Part shown: positions 23,614 through 33,531 of the stretch, one piece after another
Layout of the letters: every line of letters begins with the position of its first letter
How positions within the stretch are numbered: position 1 is the stretch's first letter
From: Stenogyne calaminthoides
Lineage: Eukaryota > Streptophyta > Magnoliopsida > Lamiales > Lamiaceae
Assembly (NCBI GenBank): GCA_037126765.1
Contig: JBBCBC010000030.1
Coordinates: forward strand, 9,012,786 to 9,076,785
Direction of reading: 5' to 3'
DNA length: 64,000 bases
Translations under genes and position numbers: made by a program
Notes under the pieces: model-generated
What the model was told of the DNA's origin: nothing
Databases searched by the model: none
Seen by the model: the letters and a program-made list of their open reading frames with translations, nothing else

Positions 23614-24200
23614 ATGGCTGCTAAAAGTGGTGATGTTCCTGCTTCATCCAGAAGGCCTACTACTGGTTTGTTTATCAATATTGTTAATGGAGCGTAAGTG
23701 TTGTTGTTTTATACGATAATAATTATATAATTAATTAATTTAATACAATAATTATTAATTATGTATTTATTTTTTAATGTGTTATAGCATTGTACCTGGT
23801 CACGAGGCTTCCTGTATAGCCAACAACGTCATTATGCGGGTGGGAATTGCTGTCAACGCTTATCGTTGGAAAAATGTGTCAACTAATCAGCGTCAATTGT
23901 ATTTTGAGGAGTTTAAGGTATAAAATTTACTTAAAATATTTTATTTTAATATATATTGTTAAAATTAATTTAATTAATTATTGTATTATTTTTTAAATAT
24001 AGAAACAAACTACGTGGAGTCCCGAGCTCGAGACCGATGTAGTTTATAAGATATTTTGTAAACTTTCTCAATCGCGTTACCATGATATGATGTACAAGTG
24101 GCGTACACAGTGGAGGGAACACGGGGTGGATTTATCAAAAGAACTTGGGCACGAAGTTTGGGAGTTGATTGTAGGTGTTTGGAGGGCAGATCCCTTCTAG
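23614..24200 (+). CDS. Small intact CACTA-borne gene, Transposase_24/TNPA-like (135 codons)
   Basis: Exons 23614-23693, 23788-23917 and 24003-24200. Both introns are GT-AG and the frame stays open through to TAG. The middle and last exons have the pattern of plant Transposase_24 (Ptta/En/Spm) proteins: a VxGAYRWKN-like basic start, a TNQRQLYFEEFKKQTTWSPE segment (QxLYxEEFKKxxxW), then SQSRYHDMMYKWRTQWREHG and a final HEVWELIVGVWRADPF. The family usually continues with a longer C-terminal coiled coil; here the protein stops early, so it is a short form. In En/Spm, TNPA binds the subterminal hexamers; this gene lies between two such arrays. The family assignment is by eye. The absence of any disabling change stands out next to the ruined transposase downstream. 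Confidence 0.6.
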
Positions 24201-24310
24201 GATCATTGTTATTTTAATTATGTTATGAACAATTTTTAATTTTATGTTTTTGTTTTTAATTTTTAATTAGCACTGAACAATTTTAATTGATTTTTTTTAA
24301 ATCGTGTATT

Positions 24311-24441
24311 TAGCGACGGACGTAGCGACGATTATTTAAAATTTTGTCGCTAAACCGTCGCTATTAACGACGGAAATATCTGTCGTTGGACCGTCGCTAT
24401 TAACGACGGTGTCTAGTGACCGTCGCTGAATCCGTCGCTAA
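24311..24441. repeat. Internal CGACGG array of the CACTA element
   Basis: About ten CGACGG/CCGTCGC units between the small gene and the TNP2 gene. They match the terminal arrays in unit and spacing but sit 1.25 kb inside the element, which is not the usual place. Confidence 0.7.
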
Positions 24442-24852
24442 TTTTTTTTAAAAAAAACAGGCACCTCAGTCTGCAGAAAAGTCGAAAACAAACAAAAACT
24501 TTCGAAAACCAACATCAAATTTTGTGTAGATAGAGGCGAAAATCATTTTTTGAAGTGCATATTGTGTAGAGGAAAGATATTTACTCCTCAAGGACGATTT
24601 TACGGTACATTTTTACATTTCTACCGTTTAAAAATATATATAGTGTAATGTTATAAGTTTGGTATTGACATATATTTTATTGATAGTTTATGTTAAATGA
24701 ATGTTGTGATCATAGCTAGATGAATATTGGGTAGATAGTTTATGTTAAATGAATGTATTTGATGTTATTTGATAGAAGAATATATTTGGATATTTACATA
24801 TACAGACGAAACTCTGTCAATTTTTTTGTAGAATTAACATATTGATAATGAT

Positions 24853-27800
24853 TTGAAACAGATGGAATATCCGAATCGTCAGCGGATGTATTCGACTCCT
24901 CGACTTATCAACGGAAATATAAATATGGAGTTCTTGAATGAAGTTAATAACTTCATTCAGTTTATAATTAATCATGGTGCAACAAATTCAGAAGGTCATA
25001 TAAGATGTCCGTGTAGTGCAAAAAAATGTCAAAACAAGTCATACAGAGAGACTGTGGATGTTCAGACACATATCATCATGAATGGTTTTGTTCCATATTA
25101 CTACAATTGGACACGTCATGGTGAAGAGCGGTGGAATGTTGATTTCAATGACCTTGAAGTGTATTATAATACTCTCGAATACAATGAGACACACGATGAT
25201 CATGGATTCGATGATCCTGGGGTACAGTTCGAGCCACCTGCAGTGGATACACCGGATATGTATCATACGATGATCAGGGAAGCTGGTGGGATTCAAGATG
25301 AGGCTATGGAGGAGGAACCAAATGAGGAAGCAGCTAATTTTTACAGAATACTCAAAGCAGCTGACGAAGATCTGTATGATGGATGTCAAAGTAACTCTCT
25401 ATTGTCATTCAATGCTCGACTCATGGCTATCAAGGCCGAGAACAAACTTTCTCAAAGAGCCTATAACCAGATTAGTCAGTTGATCAATGAGGTATGTCCT
25501 CCCGGTAATAAGGTGCCTATTACAGAATATCAAGCCAAAAATTTGTTGAAGAGTATGGGTCTACCAGTAGAGAGTATTGATTGTTGTATCAATAACTGCA
25601 TGTTATTCTGGGGTAACGAAGAAGACGCGAATCTAAATAAGTGCAGATTTTTTGGGCACTCTCGGTACAAAGTACCACAACGGAACTGGACTGACGGTCG
25701 ATAGAAGCAGAAAACGAAGAAGAAAGTGGCAAATAAAATAATGTATTACCTCCTGATCATTCTTCGTCTTCAGAGACTGTATCAATCTAGTGTCACAACC
25801 AAAGATATGACATGGCATCATACAGAGACTGATCCTCATACATTAGAGATGAGACACCCGGCTGACTCGATGGCCTGGAAATATCTTGACGAGGTATTTT
25901 CTATTTTTTCTGACGAACCTAGGAACGTTCGGTTAGGTCTCAGCACTGATGGGTTTTGTCCATTTGGAATGCACGGTAAGCAGTATTCGTTATGGCCGAT
26001 TATATTGACTCCTTATAATCTACCTCTGTGGATGTGCATGAAGCCCCAAACGATGTTTCTCACGGTATTAGTACCTGGTCCAAAGAATCCAAAGGACAAA
26101 CTAGATGTTTTCCTTTAGTACCTGATACGAGACTTAATACATCTGTGGGATAATGGAGTGCTGACATATGATGTATCGAGAAAGCAGAACTTCACGATGA
26201 GGGCTGCCCTGCTCTTGACGATCAGCGACTATCCTGCGTACTCCATGTTGTCCGGATGGAGGACGGCTGGGAAACAAGCATGTCCTTACTGCATGGAGGA
26301 TTCTGAGGCTTTCAGTCTCCCACTTAGCAGAAAAGTTTCATGGTTTGATAACCATCGAAAGTTTGTACCAGAAGATCATCCTTTTCGAAAGAATAAAAAG
26401 GACTTTATCAAGAACACAGTCGTTATAAAAAAGGGTTTGAAAAAAAGATCAGGTATTTTTATATTAGTTGTTTTAAATTAATTAATATATTTCTATCTAC
26501 ATATGATAAATTAATTAACTTATAACTCTTTGCATTCATGCAGGTAAAAGGTTGTTAAATCAAAGTAATCAGAAGTGATTGAGGAAAATAACAGAAGAAC
26601 ATGCGGAGGAGCATAATAAAATGGTACCGGGTGGTTGGAAGAAGAAAAACATTTTCTGGAACTTTCCCTACTTGAGCTCACTTTTGATTCTACACAACTT
26701 AGATGTGATGCACATAGAAAAGAATATGTTCGATAACTTGTTCCACACAATCATGAACACAGAGGGCAAGACAAAAGACACTGCAAAGTCGCGTGATGAG
26801 ATGAATGAGATATGCAAATGTGATCACTTGAAGAGGGATGAACGTACCGGAAGGTATCCCCAAGCCAATTGCACACTTGATAAGAGACAAAAAGTGGCTT
26901 TGTGTAATTGGATTGAAGATCTGAGATTTCCAGATGACTATGTCTCCAATCTGAGTCGTTGTGTAAACACATCAAACGGGAAGGTGTCCGAGATGAAAAG
27001 CCACGATTGTCACGTGTTTATGCAACGACTGTTGCCCCTCGCATTCCGGGAATTCCTACCGAACAATATCTGGAGGGCTGTAACTGAGTTGAGTTTATTC
27101 TTCAAAGATTTTACGTCTACAATGATTACGTGGGACGACATGGTCCATTTGGAGAAAGACATTCCAATTATTTTATGCAAGTTGGAGCGCATTTTCCCTC
27201 CAAGCTTCTTTGATTCGATGGAGCACTTGCCGGTGCACTTAGCATATGAAGCCAAAATTGTCGGTCCGGTGCAATACAGGTGGATGTATCCATTTGAGAG
27301 GTAAACCTTCACTTCACAACTATTTATACAAATATTAATATATTTATGTTTTGATCTTATAATTGTTTTTTTATTATATATTTATAGGTATCTACATAAC
27401 TTGAAGCTCAATGCTAAACAAAAAGCAAAAGTTGAAGCATCAATTGTTAATGCCTACTTGTGTGAGGAGGTTACAACATTTTGTTCTTACTATTTCGAGG
27501 ATCATGTTAGAACAAGGTTGAGAAACGAGCCTCGTAATTACGACGGTAGAGGCACAGAAAATGTTGCTGATGATATTGAGGGTATGTTGCCCGTGTTTAA
27601 GTTTCCAGGTCGATGTTTGGGTAAGACAAATGAACGGACATGGTTGAACCGACAAGAGATTGAAGATGCACATAAATATCTGTTATTCAATTGTGAGGAA
27701 GTCCAACCGTACATTGAGTAAGTATTTCATATACGTATCATTTACATAATTAGAATATTAATTTATTATATAATAGTTGATTAATATAATATATTATTTT

Positions 27801-28490
27801 CAATTAGGATCTTTACTAAAGAGCTATAACATATAGATCCAAACACCTCAGATGCACAAGTAGGTGAATATATTACTCGTGGTTTTGCAGAGTGATTCCA
27901 AAACTATGTGAGTGGTTCTATACCGTTGTTTATTAATAAATTCATATAAAATGTTTACAATTATATATTTAACCTCAAATCATCGCGTCACAGGGCTATA
28001 ATGGTGGAATTGTGAACCCATTCATGCGGGATCTCAGTAGAGGACCACTGCGTGTGGTCAACACGTACCAAGGATACTATGTAAATGGTTACAAATTGCA
28101 TACAGTGGATTATGCATCGACCAAATTTACTGTGAACAGTGGTGTTTGCATTAATAGTGCAATGTTCGATGGAGAAGTCGCGGACTACTTCGCATACCGC
28201 AAGAAGTCGTTGAAGTAGGATATCCGGGGTTCCCCGAGAAGATCGGGTTGTGTTGTTCAAGTGTGATTGATATGATCCATCTCGCTTCAGAACAAGGATT
28301 CATCCGAAATACAAACCGGTCGATGTTCATAAGGTTAAGATATCCGGGCTATGATCCGTTTGTGTTTGCTACTCGGGTATTCCAAGTATACTACCGCACA
28401 TATCCGTGTTCGAGCAAATAATGAATGGATGGTTGTTTGCAAAGTAAAGGAAGCGAGATCATGTGCAAGTTCTTAAACCTGGGATTCAAT
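24853..28490 (+). pseudogene. TNP2-type CACTA transposase, disabled
   Basis: Domain order is that of a CACTA TNP2 protein. An N-terminal transposase-associated zinc-binding region comes first (HIRCPCSAKKCQN, from about 24900), then the TNP2 core (LGLSTDGFCPFGMHGKQYS, SDYPAYSMLSGW, ACPYCMED; 25726-26450), then a DUF4218-type region (HNLDVMHIEKNMFDN to PFERYLHNLK; 26579-27720) and a DUF4216-type region (28012-28490). Introns are visible at 26453-26543, about 27303-27388, 27719-27809 and after 27910, all GT-AG. In-frame stops occur at 25702 (TAG), 26116 (TAG), 26576 (TGA), 27827 (TAA) and 27893 (TGA), with frame slips near 28200. Where family residues are clear they are Gln or Trp codons changed by C-to-T on one strand. 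The protein cannot be made, so mobilisation would need another copy. Confidence 0.88.
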
Positions 28491-28789
28491 CGCCAGAGTT
28501 GATTGACGCCCATTCCAAATGGAAACAAATTGCCAAAATTTGAAGTGCATACATGAGATTTCAATCTTTTTCAGAGACTTAATAAAGCAAATCCAGATTT
28601 GATAGAGATTGACAGGGGCGGGGAAGAGAATGAAGATGGCAAGGAAGAGGAGAATGAAGTGTTGGGAAATTTGGGTGCCCTAATCTATTTGAGGTGAATT
28701 TAAATACATATTTAAATTAATTAATTAATTACTAACATGAATATATCAAATATATTATATTCAACAAAATATTCCCAACAAAATTCCTC

Positions 28790-29660
28790 CTCCTTTCTTG
28801 TTCAATATTTTCTAAAATATAACATGAAATAGGAAATAAATAAATCTTTTTCCTTTCTTGAAGACAATGGGATAAATTTGGATCTCAAGAATACTTATTC
28901 AAATATGTCCCTTTCCAAGAAAATCAAGAAAAAAGGATTTTTTCTTTCCGATTTTAATCTAAAGGAGAAAATAAAATATTTGGAAAAATAAGCCAAAATA
29001 TTTTTCTAATTTTTCCATTAATTGGACTTTAGTTTGGGATGAAAATTTCATCCCCTATTTTAGAGAATTAAGAAAGTTGGTCAAGATTGGGCATTGGAAA
29101 GTTTTAATATTTTGCCAAAATATTAATCTAGAATATATTCAAATATATTCTATTTATAAAATTAATATTGAACTATCCATCTTAACCACATTTCTTGTTC
29201 AATATTTTAAAATATCACATGAAATAGGATTTAAGATTATCTTTTTCCTTTAATAAATTTATGGGATAAATTTGTATCTCAAGAATACTTATTCCATATA
29301 TCTTTCCAAGAAAATCAAGAAAAATCTTCAACATTATTATCCAAATTTTCAAAAAAATTTGGAAAAATAAGCGAAAAATATTTTCTTCTCCTTTTCATTA
29401 ATTGGACTTTAGTTTGGGCTATTTGACAAGTTTTAGGAGAATTAAGATTGGACCTCCAATGGGCTATGAAGTTTTAATATTTTGCCAAAATATTATTCGC
29501 CATGTAATTAATATTAATTTACTCCACTATAAAATTAATATTGAACTATCCATCTTAACCCACATTCATACTTCACAATAATAGTTATTTATTTCACATT
29601 ATTTCCTGTTTTAAGATTATCTTAGTCCATTAATAAATTAAGCCGAGGAACAATTTCAGA
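28790..29660. repeat. Tandem repeat of about 375 bp inside the CACTA element
   Basis: Two imperfect full units and part of a third. Landmarks recur with 370-380 bp spacing: TTCTTGTTCAATATTTT (about 28798 and 29201), CATTAATTGGACTTTAGTTT (about 29018 and 29395), GTTTTAATATTTTGCCAAAA (about 29100 and 29472) and AAAATTAATATTGAACTATC (about 29158 and 29532). No open reading frame. Confidence 0.75.
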
Positions 29661-30439
29661 TATTAATATCTTTGTCCAAGAGTAAAGACATCTCAACATT
29701 ATTATCCATATCAAATAAATTTCCACTTGCAAGATTTGGTATGATAAAGATTCCGAGCCCACACCAAGGGACAAATCAACCAGATTTCACGATGATTCTT
29801 TTCATAAATCTTAGCAATCGTCATGTAATTTATACATTGTTAACGGCGAAGGTATCGAATCGCATTGATTCTCTTCCCATCATCAAAAGCAATAGTTATT
29901 TAACTACAACGATCCTAAGGAACGATTGACTTTTATCGAACGGGTATCGAGGTCTAAATATATATAACATTAATTCATATTTAATGCATCATGTGATATT
30001 TTAATTTATTTCAAAGAATAAATAAAAAATTCGTCAAGGTTATCAAAAGAGCCTTAAAATCATACTTGATGGGTTTTTATTTCCATCATGAAGATTGTGA
30101 ATTTATACATGGAGGAACTTAATTTGAGGTGGATGAGGAGTATCACCAAATTAAGGTGGATGAGGAGATTTTTTTAGGAAAGAGGATGTAAAAGAAATAT
30201 ATATGATTATTCATATTTATTTAATTTTGTGATAAAATAATTTATTTTTTAAATAAATTATTCAATATAAATTTTAAAAACTATAATCACTTTTGATAAA
30301 ATATGAAAAATAACTGGAAACTATTATATTAAAATGAGGAATTGAATCATTAATTAATTAAGTTATTTAATTTTGAAAAAAATTTTTTTTTGGTAATTAT
30401 TCAATATAAATTTTAAAAACTATAATCAGTAAATATAAA

Positions 30440-31140
30440 AATAATTAAATTTTATTAAAAAAATGTAATTGAATCATTAATCAATTAAGATAATTGAAAA
30501 AAAAATTTAATTAATTTAATATAGAATTAAATTAAAAAGTTAAAAAATATATTTTAATTTAAAATTTAATTAAAATTATAAATTACAAATATAAATTAAA
30601 AATTAAAAATTAAATTATTAATTAAAATAATTGAAATTAAATAAGATAAAAAAAATGTAAAAAAAAAATTAATTGTAAATTAATATAGAATTAATTTTAT
30701 TAAAAATAAGTTAAAAAAATATGATTTTAATTTAATTATAAATTATAAATAAAAAATATAAATTATTATATTAAAATGTAATTGAATTATTAAATAAGAT
30801 AATTGAAATAAAAAATTTTAAAAAAATTAATTGTAAATTAATATAGAATTAATTTTATTAAAAATAAGTTAAAAATACGATTTTAATTTAATTAATTTAA
30901 TTATAAGTTATAAATAAAAAATATAAATTATTATTTTAAAATGTAATTGAATTATTAAATAAGATAATTGAAATAAAAAATTTTAAAAAAATTAATTGTA
31001 AATTAATATAGAATTAATTTTATTAAAAATAAGTTAAAAAATTACGATTTTAATTTAATTAATTTATTTATAAATTTTAAATAAAAAATATAAATTATTA
31101 TATTAAAATGTAATTGAATTATTAAATATGATAATTGAAA
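30440..31140. repeat. AT-rich tandem repeat of about 166 bp
   Basis: Units starting ATGTAATTGAATTATTAAAT recur at about 30776, 30942 and 31109, with older degenerate units to the left from about 30460. Composition is almost pure A and T. Located in the right third of the CACTA element. Confidence 0.75.
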
Positions 31141-31225
31141 AAAATAATTTTTAAAAAATTTGAAAAAAAAATGAATTTTAGGACATATACAATTAAATTC
31201 ATTAAGTAAACGCAAAGAAGCAAGT

Positions 31226-31254
31226 GCCCGAGCGGAATTGATCCCCGCTCGGGC
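31226..31254. other. Perfect GC-rich hairpin
   Basis: GCCCGAGCGG (31226-31235) and CCGCTCGGGC (31245-31254) form a 10-bp perfect stem with a 9-base loop, at the switch from the AT-rich repeat to the GC-rich subterminal part of the CACTA element. Confidence 0.7.
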
Positions 31255-31360
31255 GCCCAAAGTCCCGTTTTCGGTCCCCCACGGGAGCGAATAAATGCCT
31301 CATTTAATTGGGAGGCTTTGTGGCTTAAATATGAGATGCTTGGTGGTTAGTTTTGAGATG

Positions 31361-31438
31361 GTCCGTGGCTCGAGTGGTTCGGTGCCCACCCGGGCGCCCC
31401 CGGGCCCTGGTTCGAACCACCGTTAGCCATTTTTTTTT
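31361..31438 (+). other. tRNA-like RNA polymerase III promoter unit inside the CACTA element
   Basis: A-box-like TGGCTCGAGTGG (31366-31377), B-box-like GGTTCGAACCA (31409-31419) and a run of eight T at 31431-31438 occur in the right order and spacing for a type 2 Pol III gene. The body between the boxes is very GC-rich (CCCACCCGGGCGCCCCCGGG) and I cannot fold a normal cloverleaf with a clear acceptor stem, so this is a tRNA-derived or tRNA-like relic, possibly a SINE head, rather than a called tRNA gene. Confidence 0.35.
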
Positions 31439-31452
31439 CGAAAATTCCCGAT

Positions 31453-31837
31453 TTAGCGACGGTTTTAGAGACGGAAACTACCGTCGCTAAGACCGACGGA
31501 GTATTACCATCGCAAATGTCGACGGTATATGTCGTCGCTAATAACGACGGATTTTCGTCGTTGTTTGCGACGGTATTATGACGTCATAACCGTCGGCAAT
31601 ATATCGACGGTTTTAGCGACGCTTATTCCGCCCGGTAACCGGGCCCACTTTTCCGTCGACAAAACCCTCGCTATATTGCGACGGTAAAAAACCGTCGATA
31701 AGTAGAGACAAATTTACTGTCGTCGTTAGTAGCGACGGTCTTGAAAAAGACCGTCACTATATTTTAGCGACCCTCGTTTCTCCAACGATCAGAAAATCGT
31801 CGCTGAAACCGTCGTAAATCACGTCTTTTTTGCAGTG
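31453..31837. repeat. 3' subterminal CGACGG array of the CACTA element
   Basis: Dense CGACGG / CCGTCG units in both orientations running into the terminal CAGTG; counterpart of the array at the 5' end. Confidence 0.8.
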
Positions 31838-31840
31838 GTA

Positions 31841-32770
31841 ACAACACCTCCATGATCAACAATTAAAATATTGAGTTCCTCTACATTTGATCCAAAAAAA
31901 TAAGCCTAATCATCTATTCACTCAAGTTGAATATATAGAGCTTATATCTCAAATAGCACCCGTGATACATTCATCAATCCAAATAATAAATCCTTTGACC
32001 TGTAAGCCCACGTGATATTCAGAGTGGGAAATTGACTAAAAAAAATGGAACATAAATAAGTATATCACTCCATGCCACATTGAGAGTAAAATAATCAAGT
32101 TTCATTACATTCTTTCATCAGAAATCTGCATCTAATTCATTTGAGCATGATAATAATGATATAAGCATAATGCTTTATTTTCAATTCTATCTATTCAAAT
32201 GAATCAAATGCACAAGTTCTGGATCAGTAGTTCCTCAATTGATATAAACCAAAATCCTTATTTTAAATTAATTCTATTTTAAATGAATTAGATGCAACAT
32301 ATCACAATGACAAGAATGGGTAAGCCTAGACCAGATTAGCCTAATCAGAATAACATAATTCACATTTATATTTTCCTTCCCACTCATATAAAAAGCAGAG
32401 ACTTTAGCGAATATGGTAATATAACTTGAAAAGTGGAGTATAAATAAATGCTTACGGAGAATACATAATCAGATAACAATTATGGAGACAATGACGGTCT
32501 TCGTACGACGACGTTCATGAGCAACAGACGTAGAAATGCAACGGTGGATTAAGGAGGGAAAGATGCAACTATGGCAATACAGAGAGAGAGAGAGACGCGA
32601 CGGTCCAAGTACAAAATGGTGTTATAGCGGTGGTATTCGCGGCGGAGGACAGGAAAAAACGCGGCTGTAAAATAAGGAGAGAGACCAAGCAGTGAAAAAG
32701 AGATAAAGGGTTTTCTGGGTATTTTAATTTATTGATGAAGCAGTCAAACGAGTATTTGGTTAAATGAATC
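31841..32770. other. Gene-free AT-rich stretch
   Basis: No supported exon. Contains a short (GA)n run at 32580-32593 and a local GC-richer patch (32490-32680) with no recognisable coding sequence. Confidence 0.5.
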
Positions 32771-32779
32771 ATGATAGTA

Positions 32780-32995
32780 TTTTGAAACTGGGTAAGGAGT
32801 GTGACTTTTTACTGTAAATGGTGTGACGTTTTACTATAAAGAGTATTACTCATAAAAGTGAAGGGTGTGACTTATATTATAACAAAGAGTGTCGTAGTTA
32901 TAATTAAAGAGTGTGACTTATATTACTAAAGAATATGTCTGAAAAAAAAAAACAAGTTTCACGGTGAACAAGTTTCACAGCATACCAACTCATAC
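32780..32995. repeat. Dispersed repeat with GTGTGACTTATATTA units
   Basis: Repeated GTGTGACTTATATTAnnAAA and GTGTGACTTTTTACT units followed by AAGTTTCACGGTGAACAAG and CATACCAACTCA. The same unit order occurs at 39305-39396 plus 40083-40215, which is one copy split by a hAT element. Confidence 0.6.
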
Positions 32996-33505
32996 AATAT
33001 TTGTTGGACCAAGTGCAATGACTTCACTTGCTTTATAATGAAGTGATGACTTTCACTCTCCAAAAAAAAAAGTGATTTTGCTTTAACCAATCATTATTTT
33101 TCATTTTCTTTCTTGCTTTTCACAATCATTTTATAAATTCATTTTTCTAACACATTATATATCAAATTAGTTTTCTTTTTGAGATCTTTTATTTAACATC
33201 TACATTACACATATAAAAATAAAATTCAGACAAAACATACCTATTTTATAGTTATTGACATTTTATGTGATTGAATTTTAGTATCATTTTATAAACTTTA
33301 TTAATTATGATAAATTTAGTATATAATTAAAAATCATATTTAATTAAATAAATTGTGAGTGACTCACACATATATAATATGTAAAGTAAGCAAAATAAAA
33401 ATTTTAAAGATCAATTGGTAGTTAAAAATAGTTTAAATTTAATTTTTAATTATAATTTGAATCTCAATTTACATCATCTTACATTAAAATTTATAATATT
33501 TAATT

Positions 33506-33531
33506 CGTGCATCGCACGGTAGAATTACTAG
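33506..33531 (+). mobile_element. Helitron-type 3' terminus
   Basis: A CGTGC-ATC-GCACG hairpin (33506-33518), ten bases, then CTAG (33528-33531) followed by T: the standard Helitron 3' end. The element would extend to the left. A conserved-looking stretch near 33020-33080 (AATGAAGTGATGACTTTCAC) may belong to its 5' side, but I cannot fix the 5' TC end. No Rep/helicase ORF is present, so any element is short and non-autonomous. Confidence 0.6.

Larger units (their letters stand above)
23051..31837. mobile_element. CACTA (En/Spm, CMC) DNA transposon, full length, 8.8 kb
   Basis: Left end CACTACAAAAAAGGCACG; right end, read inward on the minus strand, CACTGCAAAAAAGACGTG. It is flanked by a perfect 3-bp duplication GTA (23048-23050 and 31838-31840), the CACTA hallmark. 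Subterminal arrays of CGACGG/CCGTCG units lie inside both ends. Two genes are present on the plus strand: an intact small gene (23614-24200) and a broken TNP2-type transposase (24862-28490). The right third is AT-rich tandem repeat. The structure is complete, but the transposase is dead, so this copy is non-autonomous. Confidence 0.93.

Noticed and set aside
29672..29929. 85-codon plus-strand ORF inside the CACTA element
   Set aside because: Lies in the tandem-repeat region, has no recognisable domain and no splice context; kept only as possible captured sequence in the finding on the 375-bp repeat.
30200..31140. Possible CRISPR-like or satellite array
   Set aside because: The repeat is an AT-rich tandem of about 166 bp without spacers, in a plant nuclear transposon; nothing CRISPR-like is present in the window.
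31361..31438. A functional tRNA gene
   Set aside because: A- and B-box-like strings are present, but no acceptor stem or normal anticodon arm could be folded by eye.
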